A stretch of 64,000 bases of DNA. Origin: Arcuatula senhousia (lineage: Eukaryota; Mollusca; Bivalvia; Mytilida; Mytilidae). Under the pieces are notes generated by a model. It saw only the letters and a list, made by a program, of their open reading frames with translations. It made no database searches and was not told where the DNA came from. The position numbers were made by a program, and so were the translations under genes. This document shows, piece after piece, positions 42,527-55,782 of this stretch. The number at the start of each line of letters is the position of its first letter. Position 1 is the stretch's first letter. The stretch is taken from contig OZ020306.1 in NCBI GenBank assembly GCA_963971305.1, positions 66,437,022 through 66,501,021 of the forward strand. Reading direction: 5' to 3'.

Positions 42527-45500
42527 GAAGATTTTCTGTATACCATTATTTAATTCGAAGTATTGGCAACAGAAAATTGATTTAGAAACCTGGCGGAAAA
42601 AATGCAGGATTTAGGAATCCTCAACACATGCAAAGGGTTGATTTATCTTCAGCTCAGATGAGACTAGTTTTTTAGTTTTAGTTTACTTTTGCAAAACAGA
42701 ATTATTTATCCGAACACAATCAAATTTTAAATCAAACTTAACAACAAATTCAAAAGATAAAAAGGCCTAAAAACAATAACAATTATAAAATAATGAACGG
42801 GAAAATTGCCGTGACACAAGTTAAAACTAACACGACTAAGTCAACCTATGCATAAGGAGTAATGAAGAATAGTAGAGTGACAAAACGTGAAAAAGTCGTT
42901 TAGTTTTCGAGTTTAAATGACCCACCTGTCACATGGAATTTGATTGTCAAAAATGATAGATTGATTATTGAGCTTCCAAAAAATGTTTGTCGTCGCATAA
43001 AAATGTGGTGCCATCTGACGTTAAAATGACGTTTTTCGAAGGTACTCCCTTGGCACATACGTACCTACACTCCATCTAACCTAAAAATTAAATATTTCCG
43101 CTTATTATCTATAGAGTTCATGATCAGAAAAAAAAATATAAGGATTTATTAAGATTTTAGACGCAGTAAACAAAATAAATTTTAGTTTTTTGTAGATGTA
43201 ATTTGTATCCGAATAAGAGCCAAAAAATGCCTAAAAAATTAAAGTTTTTCTCTACTCCCACAGCGAACTTGCACTTTTTCATTCAAAAAGTTATATAGCT
43301 ATGAAGTATTAAGTAAAAATGAAATAATAGCCGATTTAGATTTAAGAAAAATGCTTTTAACTTAAAGTTATAATGAATAGTTCAAAAAATATTTTCGAGC
43401 AGATGACGTATTTTATTCGGAATATATACAGCACTTTAACGAAATCGATTTAATTCTAACTCCAAGGTCATTTGTGTTTACATTCTTTGTTACAATATTA
43501 ACCTTATTTCCTTTGTAAATTGTGTTTGCTAAGTTTATAGTTGTTTTTGTTAATTTATTCAATATTTACAGTCGGAAAACCAAGTATTTATGAAAAATGT
43601 AGTTTGTTTTTGAAGTTTACAAACAAAAACCTGTGGGTGCGTTTGAATAGTTGGTGTGTTTGACTTTGATTATAAAAAATATGAACAAGGAATGTAGCAG
43701 TTTTAAAGTTGCGTCTTTTGGTTCAAAGAGTAGATCAAGCTTAAAAAGAAATCAAGTAAAAGAAAATTAAAACAATTTTTTGACGATTCCGTTACCCTAA
43801 TGTAGTTTCTTATTAAAAAATAATCTAAGTAAGGCGGCCAACAAAATTTCATAATACTGAAAAAAAAACATAACCATAGTTTCCAAAATAATGCTTTGTA
43901 ATTAGCTGGTTACTTCCAAAATCCGGAAAAAGTGAAGAGTTTGGAAAATTGCAGAAGAATATCGTTAACGAGACAATTTTTGTCTGGGGATTATTTTCCC
44001 TAAATTCGCAAACTCAAACTATCCGCAAAAATATCCCCCTCGCGATTGCATTCTTTTCAACCGTATAAAGTATAAGTAATCAGATGGAACGCGATTTTAT
44101 TCCCACACGCGATCAGTAACATTAAAAAAAAGACGCGAAAAATTCCACGTTTACAGTATGCTGCGATCATATGTCCTCTTTAGTCTTGTAATCACGAAAA
44201 GGCAGCTTTCATCTTGTACAATGCGACGAAATGTATTTCAGTAGAGGTGAAAAAGGAATGTTTTTTTTTAAATCTGACAACACGAATAAGTTTGTTTAGG
44301 TGTGCATTTCCTTCATTCAGTTGGAAAACACATGTGAAGGTGTGGGTGGGGAATGGGTCCACAGGGGCAAGCTTGTCGGTAAAGAAGGACATTAAAGAGC
44401 GCTCGGAAAACTTACATCGAGTCAGACCGCTTTGACCACAAAGCGACTGGAATGTGTGTCCCAGGTGATTGAATTAGGGCAGTCCTGTCATAAAAAATGG
44501 ATAAAATGTTCAGTTTTTCGCATGTAAAAGAACCCTGATGCAGTTCTCGATAAGAGTAGGACCCGCAGGATCCCCATGTACGAAGCTTTATTGTCCGATC
44601 AAAACCTAGCTTTCATCCATTTTAGAAATTACAATGGCAGTAACTTTCCAACCTAATTGGCTTTGTGTCCCCAATTCTTCCATTTTATCATCATTTCATG
44701 TTCATTTTAGGTTCATCTCTGTTATATAGCCGAAATCATGATGCTTGGAAGTAAAACAATACTAGTAGCAGACTAACCGAGTTATTTTAAAATTTTATAG
44801 ATCATGTAGATAGCAGAAGGTTTATTATTTCATTCACTCTGGTATATCTTCCATCAACTGTTGTTCAGATTTTGCCTTTTGCACATGCTCTTAGTGGTTG
44901 TAACACGACACCACGACTTTTTGTTTAAAAAAAGGCCTTGTATAACGCAATGAAAACGAATCCGGATCGTTTTGCAAATCTGACTGCCTTAGCAAACGAT
45001 CACCATTCATGACGATATTGAAAAAAGAAAGGATTTTTTGCAGTTTTATATAACCAGAGTTTCTAATATAAAACTTTGAACCTGTTATTTTTGATTTAAT
45101 AATCACTGCAGTCTTTTTAAGAGACTTAATTTGTTTATGCAGTTGTAACTAAATGTGTCTGTAAGGAACAGCTATGATCTTTCGTGCACATGTTTGTGTC
45201 TTTGTCAAAATGAGGAAAAACTGTCGCTATCACCAAACTGTTGTTACAACTGATGCAGTTGAGGTGCCGGAAGAATCAGATTCTCTTAAGTGTTGTTATT
45301 TCAAACCATTTCAGGGGTAATTGCCGTACATGACACACTAATGGAGTCAGATATACATAGGTGTACGAGGAAAATAGCATAGATTGATGTGTGCTGCATG
45401 TTAAAAATTTCTTAAATGGGAGGAGTGTAAACCATTTGCATAACACGTGAATAGTGAAATAAACCCTTATTATACTTAATTTTAAACTATCCTATTTTGT

Positions 45501-46143
45501 TTTGCCATCCTGAATGGAATATTTCAAAAATATCTCAATATATATTCGATTTTTATTTTTTATGCAACTTGACCTGTGACGGAAACTCGATCAGATCTCA
45601 AAATACGTGAATAAAGATCCGTAAAATCATTTGCCATAGTGAAGCTGGGTAACACAGCTAATCATGTGAACAAAAACGAAACTAAAATGTCACTAAAATA
45701 TAAATAAAAAACTATTTTTGTATTAAAAAACAATGTTTTTTACATACAATTTTAGCAGACCGGATGTGGCGTCTGTGTGTGTCATTTGAAACATTTTTTT
45801 TTCTTGTATTAGCTTTATAGTTCTTTATATTAAGCGTTTTTGGTGTTGCTTTCATTTTGTTTCCCTATTTTAAGATTTTAACGCGTTTTAACTATTCTGT
45901 ACTTCATGGAACGTTTTCCACTCATGACCTTTGACCTTGATTTTTGACATGATGGCACCAGATATTTAGGCGACGACATTCATTTCCTGAAAGAAGAATG
46001 ATTTTGCTTATCAAACAGCTTTTCAAAATCCATGTGACAGATGGGTCATTTAAATTTTTCAAAATTGACATTCCGTCACTCTACTAGAAACTTTAGTTAG
46101 TGTTTTCAAAATTTTAAAATCCATACCGTTAATTGTGCAGTAT
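42527..46143. other. 3.6-kb insertion in copy 2 outside Z
   Basis: Copy 1 joins 'ctgccagcattttcaacacc' directly (33105-33125); copy 2 has 3.6 kb in between. Most of it is the TIR element 42872-46084; the flanks (42527-42870, 46085-46143) hold nothing I recognise. Confidence 0.7.
42872..46084. mobile_element. 3.2-kb element with long inverted ends, TA-flanked
   Basis: Ends GTAGAGTGAC.../...GTCACTCTAC with TA on both sides. Inverted similarity continues about 140 bp inward ('aaatgaccca.ctgtcacatgga', 'gtcgtcgc.taaa', 'tggtgccatc'). No transposase pattern in the interior; 43010-45940 shows no other recognisable feature. Confidence 0.7.
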
Positions 46144-46542
46144 TTCTCAACACAGATGTATTCATACCGTTGCAACCTTACCTAGATGGATTAAAATTTC
46201 CCCAGTAGACACGACTTTCCAATCGGCTACCTGAGCACTTTGTTGTACACGTAAAATTGCCATATGGGAAATTGGTCTTTTGGTGGGTTGGCTTCTAATA
46301 AAGGGATTGCTTTCGAATTTGGTCAAGGCTTTAGTTCAATGAGTTGTAACGTGCCTGCACCTTCCGTGTCAGTCGGGCATCTTTTTCCTGTTTTCCGAAT
46401 TGTAGAGTGTGAGTTTCCTTGGCACGATTTAGTGTAACCTCTTGTTGTTATCCAATCAGAATGTCAACATTGAGGAATAAGTTAAAACTATAAAGATATT
46501 TTCAATGTATTTTTTTAGATTTTTTTTGTAGAGTGCTACTAA

Positions 46543-46780
46543 GGGAGCGACCATTTGATTTTTAGGGGGGGTATGGTGAAATTTGAACTAAAAAGGCAGG
46601 ATGGCAAAAATCCAGAAATAAAAAGGCTGGATAGTGCTTTGAGTAAAAAAAATAGGGGGTGTTGCTAAAAGGCGGAACGGAAAACGGTACGGAAAACGGA
46701 ACGGAAAAACGGAAACGGAAAAACGACGGAATAAAAAATTAATAAATATATCAAAATTTATAGAATAACTTCGCAATTTT
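46543..46780 (+). repeat. 'gcgaccatttgatttt' element, partial, with ACGGAA words
   Basis: Same order as 33513-33740, with a longer ACGGAA array (46675-46730). Similarity to copy 1 decays around 46700, marking the end of the duplicated block. Confidence 0.65.
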
Positions 46781-46789
46781 CTCCATTCT

Positions 46790-47340
46790 TAATGCTAAAA
46801 AATGGAGGTTTTTTTAATTCTTGATGTTTATGTATAATACATGTATGAAATATTTAATTAAGATATTAATAAGCTTTTTAAAACCGCGCACTGCGTTAGT
46901 TTCTTTTGATATTCAGAAGATAAGGTTCCATGTCATTAGTTAGATATTATATAAAAATCTTTACAAATTTCTTTTCTTACTGCTTTATTTTATGTTTGAA
47001 AATAAACTTAAAGGTAGGCTCAGGGCTGTTTTTTTATTGCCGCTGATTCATGTATGTTTGTTTTAATACACCTATTCCACATCACGTCATTTTCTATATA
47101 TTGTTCTTGCGCTGATATTCCAAGAATACACATGAATCGGGAACCGGGGTTGTAGTAGTTAAAATCCCCCAGAGAGACAAAATTGTGGACAGCTAGCCTA
47201 CATGTACAACGTCCATATGTAATCACTGCAAATTTGCGGGTGAATCATAAAGATACCAATTTATACATTCGAATGTCTCGATCAAAAGCCTACCAATGCA
47301 AAGACAAAATAAGTTGATGCAAAAAGAAACAGACAACATT
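46790..47340. other. Intron, little recognised
   Basis: AT-rich; a short W-like scrap near 47060-47100 ('ctattccacatcacgtcatttt'). Confidence 0.4.
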
Positions 47341-47344
47341 AAAA

Positions 47345-48835
47345 AACAAGAGGCTCCCAGGAGCCTGAATCGCTCACCTGACATATGTGCCTGAAGTAAA
47401 GGTTATTAGGCAAAATCTTTTTGACGTTGAAAGGGTCATAAGATTAATGAGGGGGTCATCTGATAATATGGTGGATCTTAAGGTGCTGATAACTTTTGTT
47501 CTCAATCAAAATCTACAAATCTGGCACCCTTTTTGAGTTATTTTTGAAAAAATGCAGTTTAACCTAATGTGCTATTTTTAGCCACAGCGGCCATGTTTTA
47601 CAACCAATCAAAAATCCTCACATCAGTTCTATACACCTATTGCTAATAAACAATAATACCAAGTTTGGTTCCAATTGGACTTAAAGTGTCAGAGGAGTTA
47701 ACGTTTTCAATATAATGAGGAAATGCTTTTTAAATGCTCAATTTTGACGTTCTAAGGGCAATAACTCCTCAAAGGAAAGGTCCTACAATGTTGACCCTAT
47801 TACATATTTTGTAGATCTTGATGCGCTTAACAATATGCAATTTAAATTTCTCAAATATCTTGTATAGTTTTCAAAATATTGAGCTTAACAGTTGCAAAAT
47901 TTGCAAAAAATCCACAAAAAGGGCAATAACTCCTACATGGTTTGTTGGATTTTCTTCAAAATGTCAGAGCTGGTAGATCTTGAGGTGCTGATCACTTTTG
48001 TTCCCAATCAAAATTTTGAAATCTGTCACCGTTTTAGAGTTATTTGCAAAAAACTGCATTTTACCCCTATGTTCTATGTTTAGCCACACCGGCCATGTTT
48101 TACGACCAATCAAAAATCCCCACATCAGTTCTATACACCTAATGCTAAAAAACAACTATACCAAGTTTGGTTCCATTTGGACTTAAAGTGTCAGAGGAGT
48201 TAACGTTTTCAATGTAATGAGGAAATGCTGTTAAAATGCTCAATTTTGACGTTCTAAGGGCAATAACTCCTAAAAGGAAAGGTCCTACAACGTTGACCCT
48301 ATTACATATATTGTAGATCTTGATGAGCTCAACAATATGCAATTTAAATTTCTCAAGTGTCTAGTATAATTTTCAAGATATTGAGCTAAACAGGTGTAAA
48401 ATTTGCAAACAATCCACAAAAAGGGCAATAACTCCTACATGGGTTGTTGGATTTTCTTCAAAATGTCAGAGCTGGTAGATCTTGGGGTGCTGATCACTTT
48501 TACCCTATGCCAGAATTTTGATATTTGTAGCCGTTTTTGAGTTATTTGCAAAAAACTGCATTTTACCCCTATGTTCTATTTTTAGCCATGGCGGCTATGT
48601 TTTTCGACGAATCAAAAATCCCCACATTATTTCTGTGGGGGATACCCTAAAGTACCACCAGACCAAATTTGGTTTGAATCTGTGTAGCCGTTTCAGAGGA
48701 GAAGAAGTTTGAAGAAAAATTAACGACGACGGACGACGACGGACGACGACGGACGACGACGACGACGGACGACGACGACGGACGCCAAGTGATGACAATA
48801 GCTCACATGGCCTTTGACCAGGTGAGCTAAAAACT
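47345..48835 (+). repeat. Three-unit 'GGGCAATAACTCC' element with GACGACG minisatellite
   Basis: Starts 'aagaggctcccaggagcctgaatcgctcacctg', then three ~480-500-bp units ('agggcaataactcctacatg', 'tttcttcaaaatgtcagagc', 'tgcattttacccctatgttc', 'agtgtcagaggagttaacg'), a (GACGGAC)-like run at 48724-48785, and the end 'gaccaggtgagctaaaa'. CTCACCTG and CAGGTGAG form short inverted ends. No coding. Confidence 0.85.
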
Positions 48836-49239
48836 AATATAAACATATATACATCAAAGTAAGCTGCAATCAGAAACGCACCTGACGTCAACGAGACTGA
48901 ACAGAAGGGTACTAGCAAGTATTGCAGCACACCAATCGCTTTGCCATTGGGAAACTGAGCGCACATCAAATTCTATGACAAACCCACATCCGAGGTAAGG
49001 AAATCGCTTTAGAACATGTTAGTACATGTATATGATTACATGAAAGTTCCATTGGTACTTTGTCTGAAATTGCGTTCTCTTTCCCTATCGATTTTAATTA
49101 AAATCTTCTTAATTATTTATAATTCCAAAAAAAAAAGACACCAGAGGTTTTAGGAACATAATTCTCCAAAATGAAGTACATGCGTTTTAAGATACCGCCA
49201 TACATTGACTTCAATTTCCATACCCCTTCACCATTCGTC

Positions 49240-49440
49240 AGTTTTTTATGCCCGGGTGAAAAATCCGGGTTATAAAATGGTGAATGTCGGGTTTGAGGAA
49301 ATGTTCGTAACAGTTTTCTCAGCAACTACTTATCACAGCCACTTGATATTTGGTATACAGCATCATGGTGGGTTCCGATAAAGTGGGATTCGATTTTAGG
49401 TCTGTCGCTCACTGACTTAATGTTTAACGAAATCTGGCCA
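49240..49440 (-). repeat. Dispersed repeat, inverse of 8560-8760
   Basis: Shares 'aaatccgggttataaaatgg', 'tggtatacagcatcat' and 'gaaatctggccattttt' with the 8.6-kb copy. The stretch 48840-49240 before it holds nothing recognised. Confidence 0.65.
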
Positions 49441-49714
49441 TTTTTGACTTTGACAGATTTTTGTTTATATTCTAAAATAACTATTTACGGTTCATTTTAT
49501 TTTTTACTTTGCACCATTTACCAACATTTTAATGTTTATAAAGGTAATGACGAAACTGCGAACTGGGATGACCAATCCCAGATGTTAAAGAGAAAGCCAA
49601 ATTCATGCTTGAGAAATTGCCGGAAAGATGTAAAGTCGGAATAGGCAAAGATAATTTCGAAAGTCAAAGAATCATCAATAATACAAATTAACTTTAACAA
49701 CTTTTAAGAATTGC

Positions 49715-49800
49715 AATGGTCCTGAGTAAATCGGTACAGGCGTTTAAAACAAAATGGAAGGTTCATCCCTGACCATCAAACCTCACTCTTCCATTGAAAC
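49715..49800 (-). mobile_element. PLE family B tail scrap
   Basis: Reverse complement of the B tail: 'tgcaatggtcctga.taaatcggtacaggc', 'cctcactcttccatt'. Confidence 0.6.
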
Positions 49801-49871
49801 CCGTCTTGTTGTATAATGCAATTATAGCAAAACAAAAATCAGCATAATAGCGGCATGACATATTGACGGGT

Positions 49872-50545
49872 AGAATATAAAATTTCCGTTTTCCTAATTT
49901 TCAAGTGTATGCAATGAAATAAATCGCATATTTAACAACGATAAATCAAAACAAAAATACCGTGAAAATCTTACATGAAAGTTTGAAACACTTTGCTACA
50001 AGTAAATAATTGTAGTTTACCCCGGCACTACAGCAACTGCAAGCAGGTGCGTCAGAAAATGTTAAGCAGTGACAATAGAAAAATGTACAGATTATATATT
50101 AAAAAATGTTTTGATAGCAATGAAGGATGTTTTATCCTTTTCTTTATATAGTTTATACATGTATATGCTTGATAATAGTCAATTTACATTTAAATTAAAA
50201 TTTTCATATCTAAACGTCAAACAGTAAATGTGTAAAGTAGTGAAAAATCATTATCGGCATTAGAAAATAACAACATTGCGAGGTAAAACTAAAAATTTCA
50301 ATATATCAACTAATTTTAATTCCGTTTTTCCGTTCCGTTTTCCGTTCCGCCTTTTAGCAACACCCTAAAAAAGGCAGGATGGTATTATTGGCTAAAAAAT
50401 TAATAGTTGCTCTAAACATAAAAAAAATTGCGCGCACAAACGCAAAAAAAAATCCAGGCTCGACTATTTCCGAAAATAAAAAGGCAGGACGAAAAAAATA
50501 TCCACAGCCCCCCCCCCCATAAAAATCAAATGGTTGCTCCCTTAA
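49872..50545 (-). repeat. Reverse copy of the 33513-34130 element
   Basis: Minus strand begins 'gggagcaaccatttgatttt', has a G-run and ACGGAA words (50320-50355), and ends at 'aggaaaacggaaa' (49880), as does the 34.1-kb copy. Confidence 0.7.
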
Positions 50546-50689
50546 TTTTAATGTTTCGAACATAGTTTTAATTTTAGATTTTTGAGAAAATAAAATAAAA
50601 GATCCTGTGAAAATATTAGAAATTATATGTGTTTTACTGTGTTTAACAGGTTAAATCTAAGCTATGGGATTAAAATCGATTTCATTGGC

Positions 50690-51030
50690 AGAGCGTCAAG
50701 TCTAAAACAAAAATTGCTAACACAATGTTAATTTGCTCCTCGGTTGCTTTCTTCACTCAAGAAATTTTACCGAAGACATCTTGGGCTCTTAGACAATATG
50801 GGATTTCTATTTCTCAGATAAATGCAGATATTAGTAGCGTGACGGGTGTGATATAGCAGATGGGAACCTGAGTTACGACCTAAGTTCTTGTTGTTAATTT
50901 CTGTTAAGCTGATTTTGTGGTTGTTTTTTTTACTTCGTGCTAATATCTTTCATGTTTACTGGTTTTGTCGTTGCCTTTCAAACTGTTAACACTCGATTGC
51001 CCAATGGGTGCTTCATTGCTTCTATAACGT
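50690..51030 (+). pseudogene. PLE family A 3' fragment
   Basis: Late RT end ('ctcctcggttgctttcttca', 'aagaaattttaccgaagaca') and UTR ('gttacgacctaagttc', 'tggttttgtcgttgcctt'). 5'-truncated, many changes. Confidence 0.7.
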
Positions 51031-51057
51031 CATGAAACAACCAGTTTGTCAACAGTT

Positions 51058-51950
51058 AAGTATTTTTGAACATGTGAATAAAGGTAATAACAAAACTACA
51101 GAGAAAATGACAAAAACGAATCAGTCATACCGGAGAATTGGTGGATCGCAATGGTCCTGACTTGGTACAGGCATTTCAAACGAAATGGTGGGTTAAACCA
51201 GGTTTTATGGCGCCAAACCTCCCTCTTCCATTGCGATCTAAGGATCCGGTAATGACCATAGAACACAACATAGTTTTGAGACACAATAGGGATATTGAAG
51301 TGATCATCTCAGCACAGCAGACCAGTCAAACACTAATTAAAACAATTAACTACCATATCTTTTAACTCAATTTTGAACTTTTCTACTAGTGCCTGATAAC
51401 GCAGAAAGAATTTTTTTAGGGATCGTATGAGACGTATTTTCTTATAGCCCTGCTCAAAAAGTCGGTCACGAAGAAATCGGTGTCTGATCAAAAAATCTGT
51501 GAAATGTGTGCAAGCTCTGGCATATCGAATAAGTTGTAAAATATAAACACCGTATGCAGGGGAAGTAGGTATATTGCTCTGTAGATTAGGAAAATTAATA
51601 ATTTGAAAATTAAAATCGTCTCGTTTATCGTAAATTTTTGTACTGAGATGACCACCTGGGTCAAATTCGAGGTGCAAATCCAAGAAAGACGTGAAGCAAT
51701 TTGATTCATTGGTCTCTTTAATCTCCAATTCTGGAGGATATATTGAAGGAATCCATCTACCAAATGAAGTGTTATTAACAGATAGGACATCATCAATATA
51801 TCTGATTATAAGATTAAATGACCTTGCCTCTTTCATCTTCTTGTTCTTTACGAGTCCCTGAAGAAATTCAGTCTCGTAATTAAAAAACAAATCGACGAGG
51901 AGAGGAGCACAGTTTGTGCCCATTGGAATGCCGATTTGTCGTTGAACAAA
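51058..51950 (-). pseudogene. PLE family B copy, 5'-truncated at motif B
   Basis: Minus strand begins within RT motif B (IGIPMGTNCAPLLVDLF), keeps IRYIDDVLSVNN and LDLHLEFDPGG, and ends with the B tail. The 196-codon frame 51923-51333 is open. A small deletion in the helix after motif B distinguishes it from the 24.6-kb copy. Frame and tail similarity to that copy is very high. Confidence 0.8.
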
Positions 51951-51954
51951 TCCT

Positions 51955-52965
51955 TACAACAAAAGCAGCTTGCCTTGTGTTTAGCTTACACGTTCATTCC
52001 TAGTGCATAGAAAAGTAACAAGTTCATACAGTTATGGGTTTTGACCAATTTAAAAAAGGGAAAATTAACCCCCTATTCCATCCCTAAAATCTACTTATAT
52101 CAAACAATTTAACAGTCTAGGTATTTTCTAAAAACTTTTGTTATATGCAATTATTTATGTTGATTGCGTTCCTTCATTTAATCAGTTTATTACAGTTTTT
52201 GGAAAAAATATTGAAGTTGGTTTTTAACTTGCCCAAATGCTTAGATAAACGTTCAATTAGCTTTGTTAAAGATTTTTAATTACGAATTGAAAAAATTTAA
52301 TTGTTATAAAAATTCTGAGATTTGATATTACAGCTGATTGCTTAGCAGTCTTGAGCCATAATATATTTTGATGATTAGAAGGAATACATTACTATGTATT
52401 TTGCGATGGGACAAGGATTATTTTATAGGAAATACATTTTTTGGCACTACATGCTAAGTACACTTTTTACATCGTCTAAAATTGGTTTCATAAAACAACT
52501 AATACCAACAAATTTAAATAAAAGAATTTAATAGCATAGTGAAAACATAATGAATCAAATGTCAAATGACTTTCGGAATCATTCACACTTAATTTACAAA
52601 ACTATTTCAATGAATACTGTGATGAATCTATTTGAAAAAATGTAGAGACGGAATCGCAGTTGTGGACATCGTTAATGTAATGCACAAAAGCTTTGCGATG
52701 TATTAATCAAAGGATTGCTTCCGTGTGTCCAAAAACTTATAGGGATTCATCACATTCGAACTAAACTGTATTCTATTCTCCTTTTTAACTTATTACTTCT
52801 AGAAAATCCGGTCACTGACCCAAAGTCTAACATTTATAGGCTCACTTCCATCGTTCTTGATATCGGTTACAACGCTATTTTTTTCAAACATTGTTGAGGT
52901 TCCACACAAAAACAGTAAGGAAAATCGTTCCTTTGTTTCACTTCCATTTCAAACAAGGGGTTAGA
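51955..52965. other. Intron, no recognised feature
   Basis: About 1 kb with no repeat or gene I can name. A 60-codon plus frame at 52715 has no family pattern. Confidence 0.45.
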
Positions 52966-52969
52966 TGCT

Positions 52970-53300
52970 ATTAATTTACGAAATATTCTGATGTACTGAG
53001 ATGATCACCTTAGCATCCCTGATATGTCATCACAAACCTGTTGTGTTTTGTGTAACTAACGGACCCAAAGATTGCAATGGAAGAGGGAGGTTTAGCGCGC
53101 CTTAAAACCTGGCTTAACCCACCATTTCTTTTGAAATGCCTGTACCAAGTCATGACCATTGTGGTCTTCAATTTTTTCGGTATGTCTGCCTTTTTTTGTC
53201 TCGTATTAATGACATTTGAGATTGATTCTCCAAGTATTACCTTTATCTACACCACAAATCTGTTACGGAACATATTCCTCCTTGCTTCAAAGATAAAACC
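52970..53300 (+). mobile_element. PLE family B tail, diverged
   Basis: Contains 'gtactgagatgatcacctta', 'gcaatggaagagggaggttt', 'cctggcttaacccaccattt' and 'cctgtaccaagtcatgacc' in B-tail order. Directly precedes a family A copy. Confidence 0.7.
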
Positions 53301-53445
53301 ATTCCCATTTTTTCTTATCCCTATACTTCTCCATTGTAAATCAATGACCTCAAAGCAAAACCGTCAGACTGTTCCTTAAAAAGGTCACCATTCAAATATA
53401 GTCCCTCTGACCACGTTAACAGCAGTGATCTCAACATTGTCGATA

Positions 53446-55415
53446 AAGCCCCCATCACACTGACCACGATCTTACTACGCTCTCCACGACCTCCACGATC
53501 TTAATGGTCGTAGTAGAGTCGCGACGATTGTGTGAAGACGTAGCCAGTGTGACTACGAGTACGACAGTACTACGACCACAGTACGATAGCTCACGGGGAA
53601 TTTATTTTCAATTGTCAAATCATGTATGATGCTACTTGATGCCACTAAGTCAACCACGAGTGCAGTACGTTGCTTCAGCGACTTTGCTACGACCATACTT
53701 CGATTATACCACAACCAGTGTCGACCTTCCTACGCATCTTCTACGATCACTACGATCGTGTTACGCTTTCACTACGCTTGTACACCGCTCGGTACGATTC
53801 CACTACGCTAACAGACACCTCTACGATCGGTCCGACTTCAATTTCAAATTTTGGTAAGGGGTGCAGGTGCAACGCAAGTAATGAAATATTATTTGACGTG
53901 TTTCCTTTCACATGTTAAGCAAAACAAATTAAGATGAATTCTATACGTGCATGAACCTTCTCTAAATTCATTTTATCTTACCGTAGAATTTCTATCATGC
54001 TACATTTGAAATTGATACCATCTCTCATTCTCCTTCTTATATTGTATAAAAAAATAATCATGAGATCTCTCTGGAGCAGAAAGATTTATGATGTCATATT
54101 TTCAGCATTGCATGTTTTTTTTTTCTTTTTGGAAAAAATGACGCTGAGATGATTTTATAAGAACACGAATGGGTCACATATACATCAGCTGTCTAACTTT
54201 GCATATACTGCGCACTCCCAGTCAAAATTTAACCAATTTTTACCAATGCATTATTTAAAATTTATTTTTTTTTCCTTTTTCATTAAAACAAATCTATAAA
54301 ATTGCATTCATGTGCGAGGTCAACAAAACTTGTGAAATTTTACAAATAAAAAATATGAGATGGAAGGCTTTCCATTTTCAAAATAATGAATTCTTTGTCT
54401 GCTTGATTGACAGAATGACATGTTGGACAACAGACCGTCGGAATCATTTCCAAAGCTCAATCACTATAAAATATTTTATGAAAAAATGATGGTATGAAAT
54501 TCAAACATGAGATAGCTACTAAGTATTCTACATGTACGCACAGGCGTTTGGGTATAGGGTTTTTTTTATTTATTTATTGTGTGTATATAAAAAATTCTGA
54601 CCCTCGCTTAATTATTATTTCCACGTGCAAGGCGTCTTGGAAATAATAAAATCTAAACATGTTTATATATTTATAAATAAATAAGGATGATATTTTTTAT
54701 TTGCACACAATAAATAAAATAATTAAATCCTAGACCCAAACGCCTGCGCATGTATACCCTTTATTAACATCAAAATCAAGACCGTTGAATGTGGTTTTTC
54801 AAATTATGTATTTTTATATTTTTTTTATGTTAAAAATTGTGGTTTCTGAAATCTAGGGATGCATTTGCTGCTGCAAATGGGTATAAGGCTAGGCCAATTG
54901 ATACTTTTTTGCATTCGAATTTGTCAGTGCGAGAGACAAGTGTTACATGTTAACCGTTTAAGATCTTTGTAGGATCGTACTTAGAACGCCAAGGGCGTGG
55001 TAGCGTCGTAGTGTTGTCATGGTATTATCTTATAGGTCGTAGTATCATCGTGGTACGATCGTATAGGTCGTACTATAATCGTAGTATGATCGTGACGAGA
55101 GCGCAACCCTAGCGTAGTGGGATCGGCTGTCGATTTAGGTACGTCCTTACCACACGACATTACTACGACTGAAGCCGACTGCTCTACGATCCTCTTACGG
55201 TCTAGTACGCTGTTAGTACACTCTATTTTCACCACGACTGCACTACGAATGTTTTGAACATGTTCAAAATTTACGTAGTGCAGTCGTAGTCACCTGCAAC
55301 CTAGTACGATCTCAACACGATCTCGAAGACCCCAGAATGACAACACTATGATGTCCCATGATTTAGGAAACAATCTAGATCGTAGTAAGGTCGTGGTTCA
55401 GTGTGACGGGGGCTT
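53446..55415. mobile_element. 2-kb TIR element with ACGATCGTAGT word arrays
   Basis: Ends AAGCCCCCATCACACTGACC / reverse complement AAGCCCCCGTCACACTGAAC, then dense CTACGATCGTAGTACGAC words on both sides (53465-53840, 54970-55395). The core has no transposase pattern and contains a foldback MITE (54533-54765). Flanks read as one PLE protein region, so it inserted into the PLE. Target duplication is unclear (TA, or TTAA with one mismatch). Confidence 0.8.
54533..54765. mobile_element. Foldback MITE
   Basis: Inverted ends of about 65 bp: 'caggcgtttgggtatagg...tttattgtgtg' and 'cacacaataaataaaa...cctagacccaaacgcctg'. Nested within the 2-kb element. Confidence 0.75.
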
Positions 55416-55782
55416 AAATGACTTACTTCGCGATGCTTTTGCTAAAGGACCTAAATATCGTGAGCCAAGACGAATCAACTGGAGCCATAATTTTAAAATA
55501 ATTATGGATTCAGTTAAAGACTATGTCAGAAAATGGAAAAAAAAGAAAGAGGAGAAAGAAAGTGACGTTTTATCAGAATGGGTTAAAATTCAAAGGTCAT
55601 TGGTTTTGAAAAAAATCAATTCTTTGAAAGGCTCAATGAGCCTTACGGCAAGATCCATTCTCAACAACGCTGATGTTGCCAAAACGTTGTCCACCTTACG
55701 TGACAAATATGTTGTTCTACCTGCAGACAAAGCACCAAATAACATCATTTTTGTGTGCAAGAGACACTATATTGACTGTTAA
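55416..55782 (+). pseudogene. PLE family A N-terminal RT region
   Basis: Reads LLRDAFAKGPKYREPRRINW, a lysine-rich stretch (RKWKKKKEEKES), LTARSILNNADVAKTLSTL, then YVVLPADKAPNNIIFVCKR. The PADKAPNN segment sits where PLEs usually have a DKG motif. Ends at a stop (55780). This N-part is what ties families A and B to PLEs. Confidence 0.72.

Larger units (their letters stand above)
34136..46690 (+). repeat. Tandem duplication, copy 2
   Basis: Host-derived parts (34136-34462, 39751-40037, 40696-42526, 46144-46690) align in order with copy 1. Additional insertions are the 5.3-kb TIR element, the retrozyme dimer and a 3.6-kb block. Carries mini-exons M4 and M5. Confidence 0.85.

Noticed and set aside
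44214..44435. 73-codon plus-strand frame
   Set aside because: Inside a TIR element, no pattern, overlapping frame on the other strand of equal length.
51096..51284. Short minus-strand frame in the PLE B tail (and 53077-53379 plus)
   Set aside because: The same stretch is non-coding 3' UTR in all family B copies; frames are not conserved.
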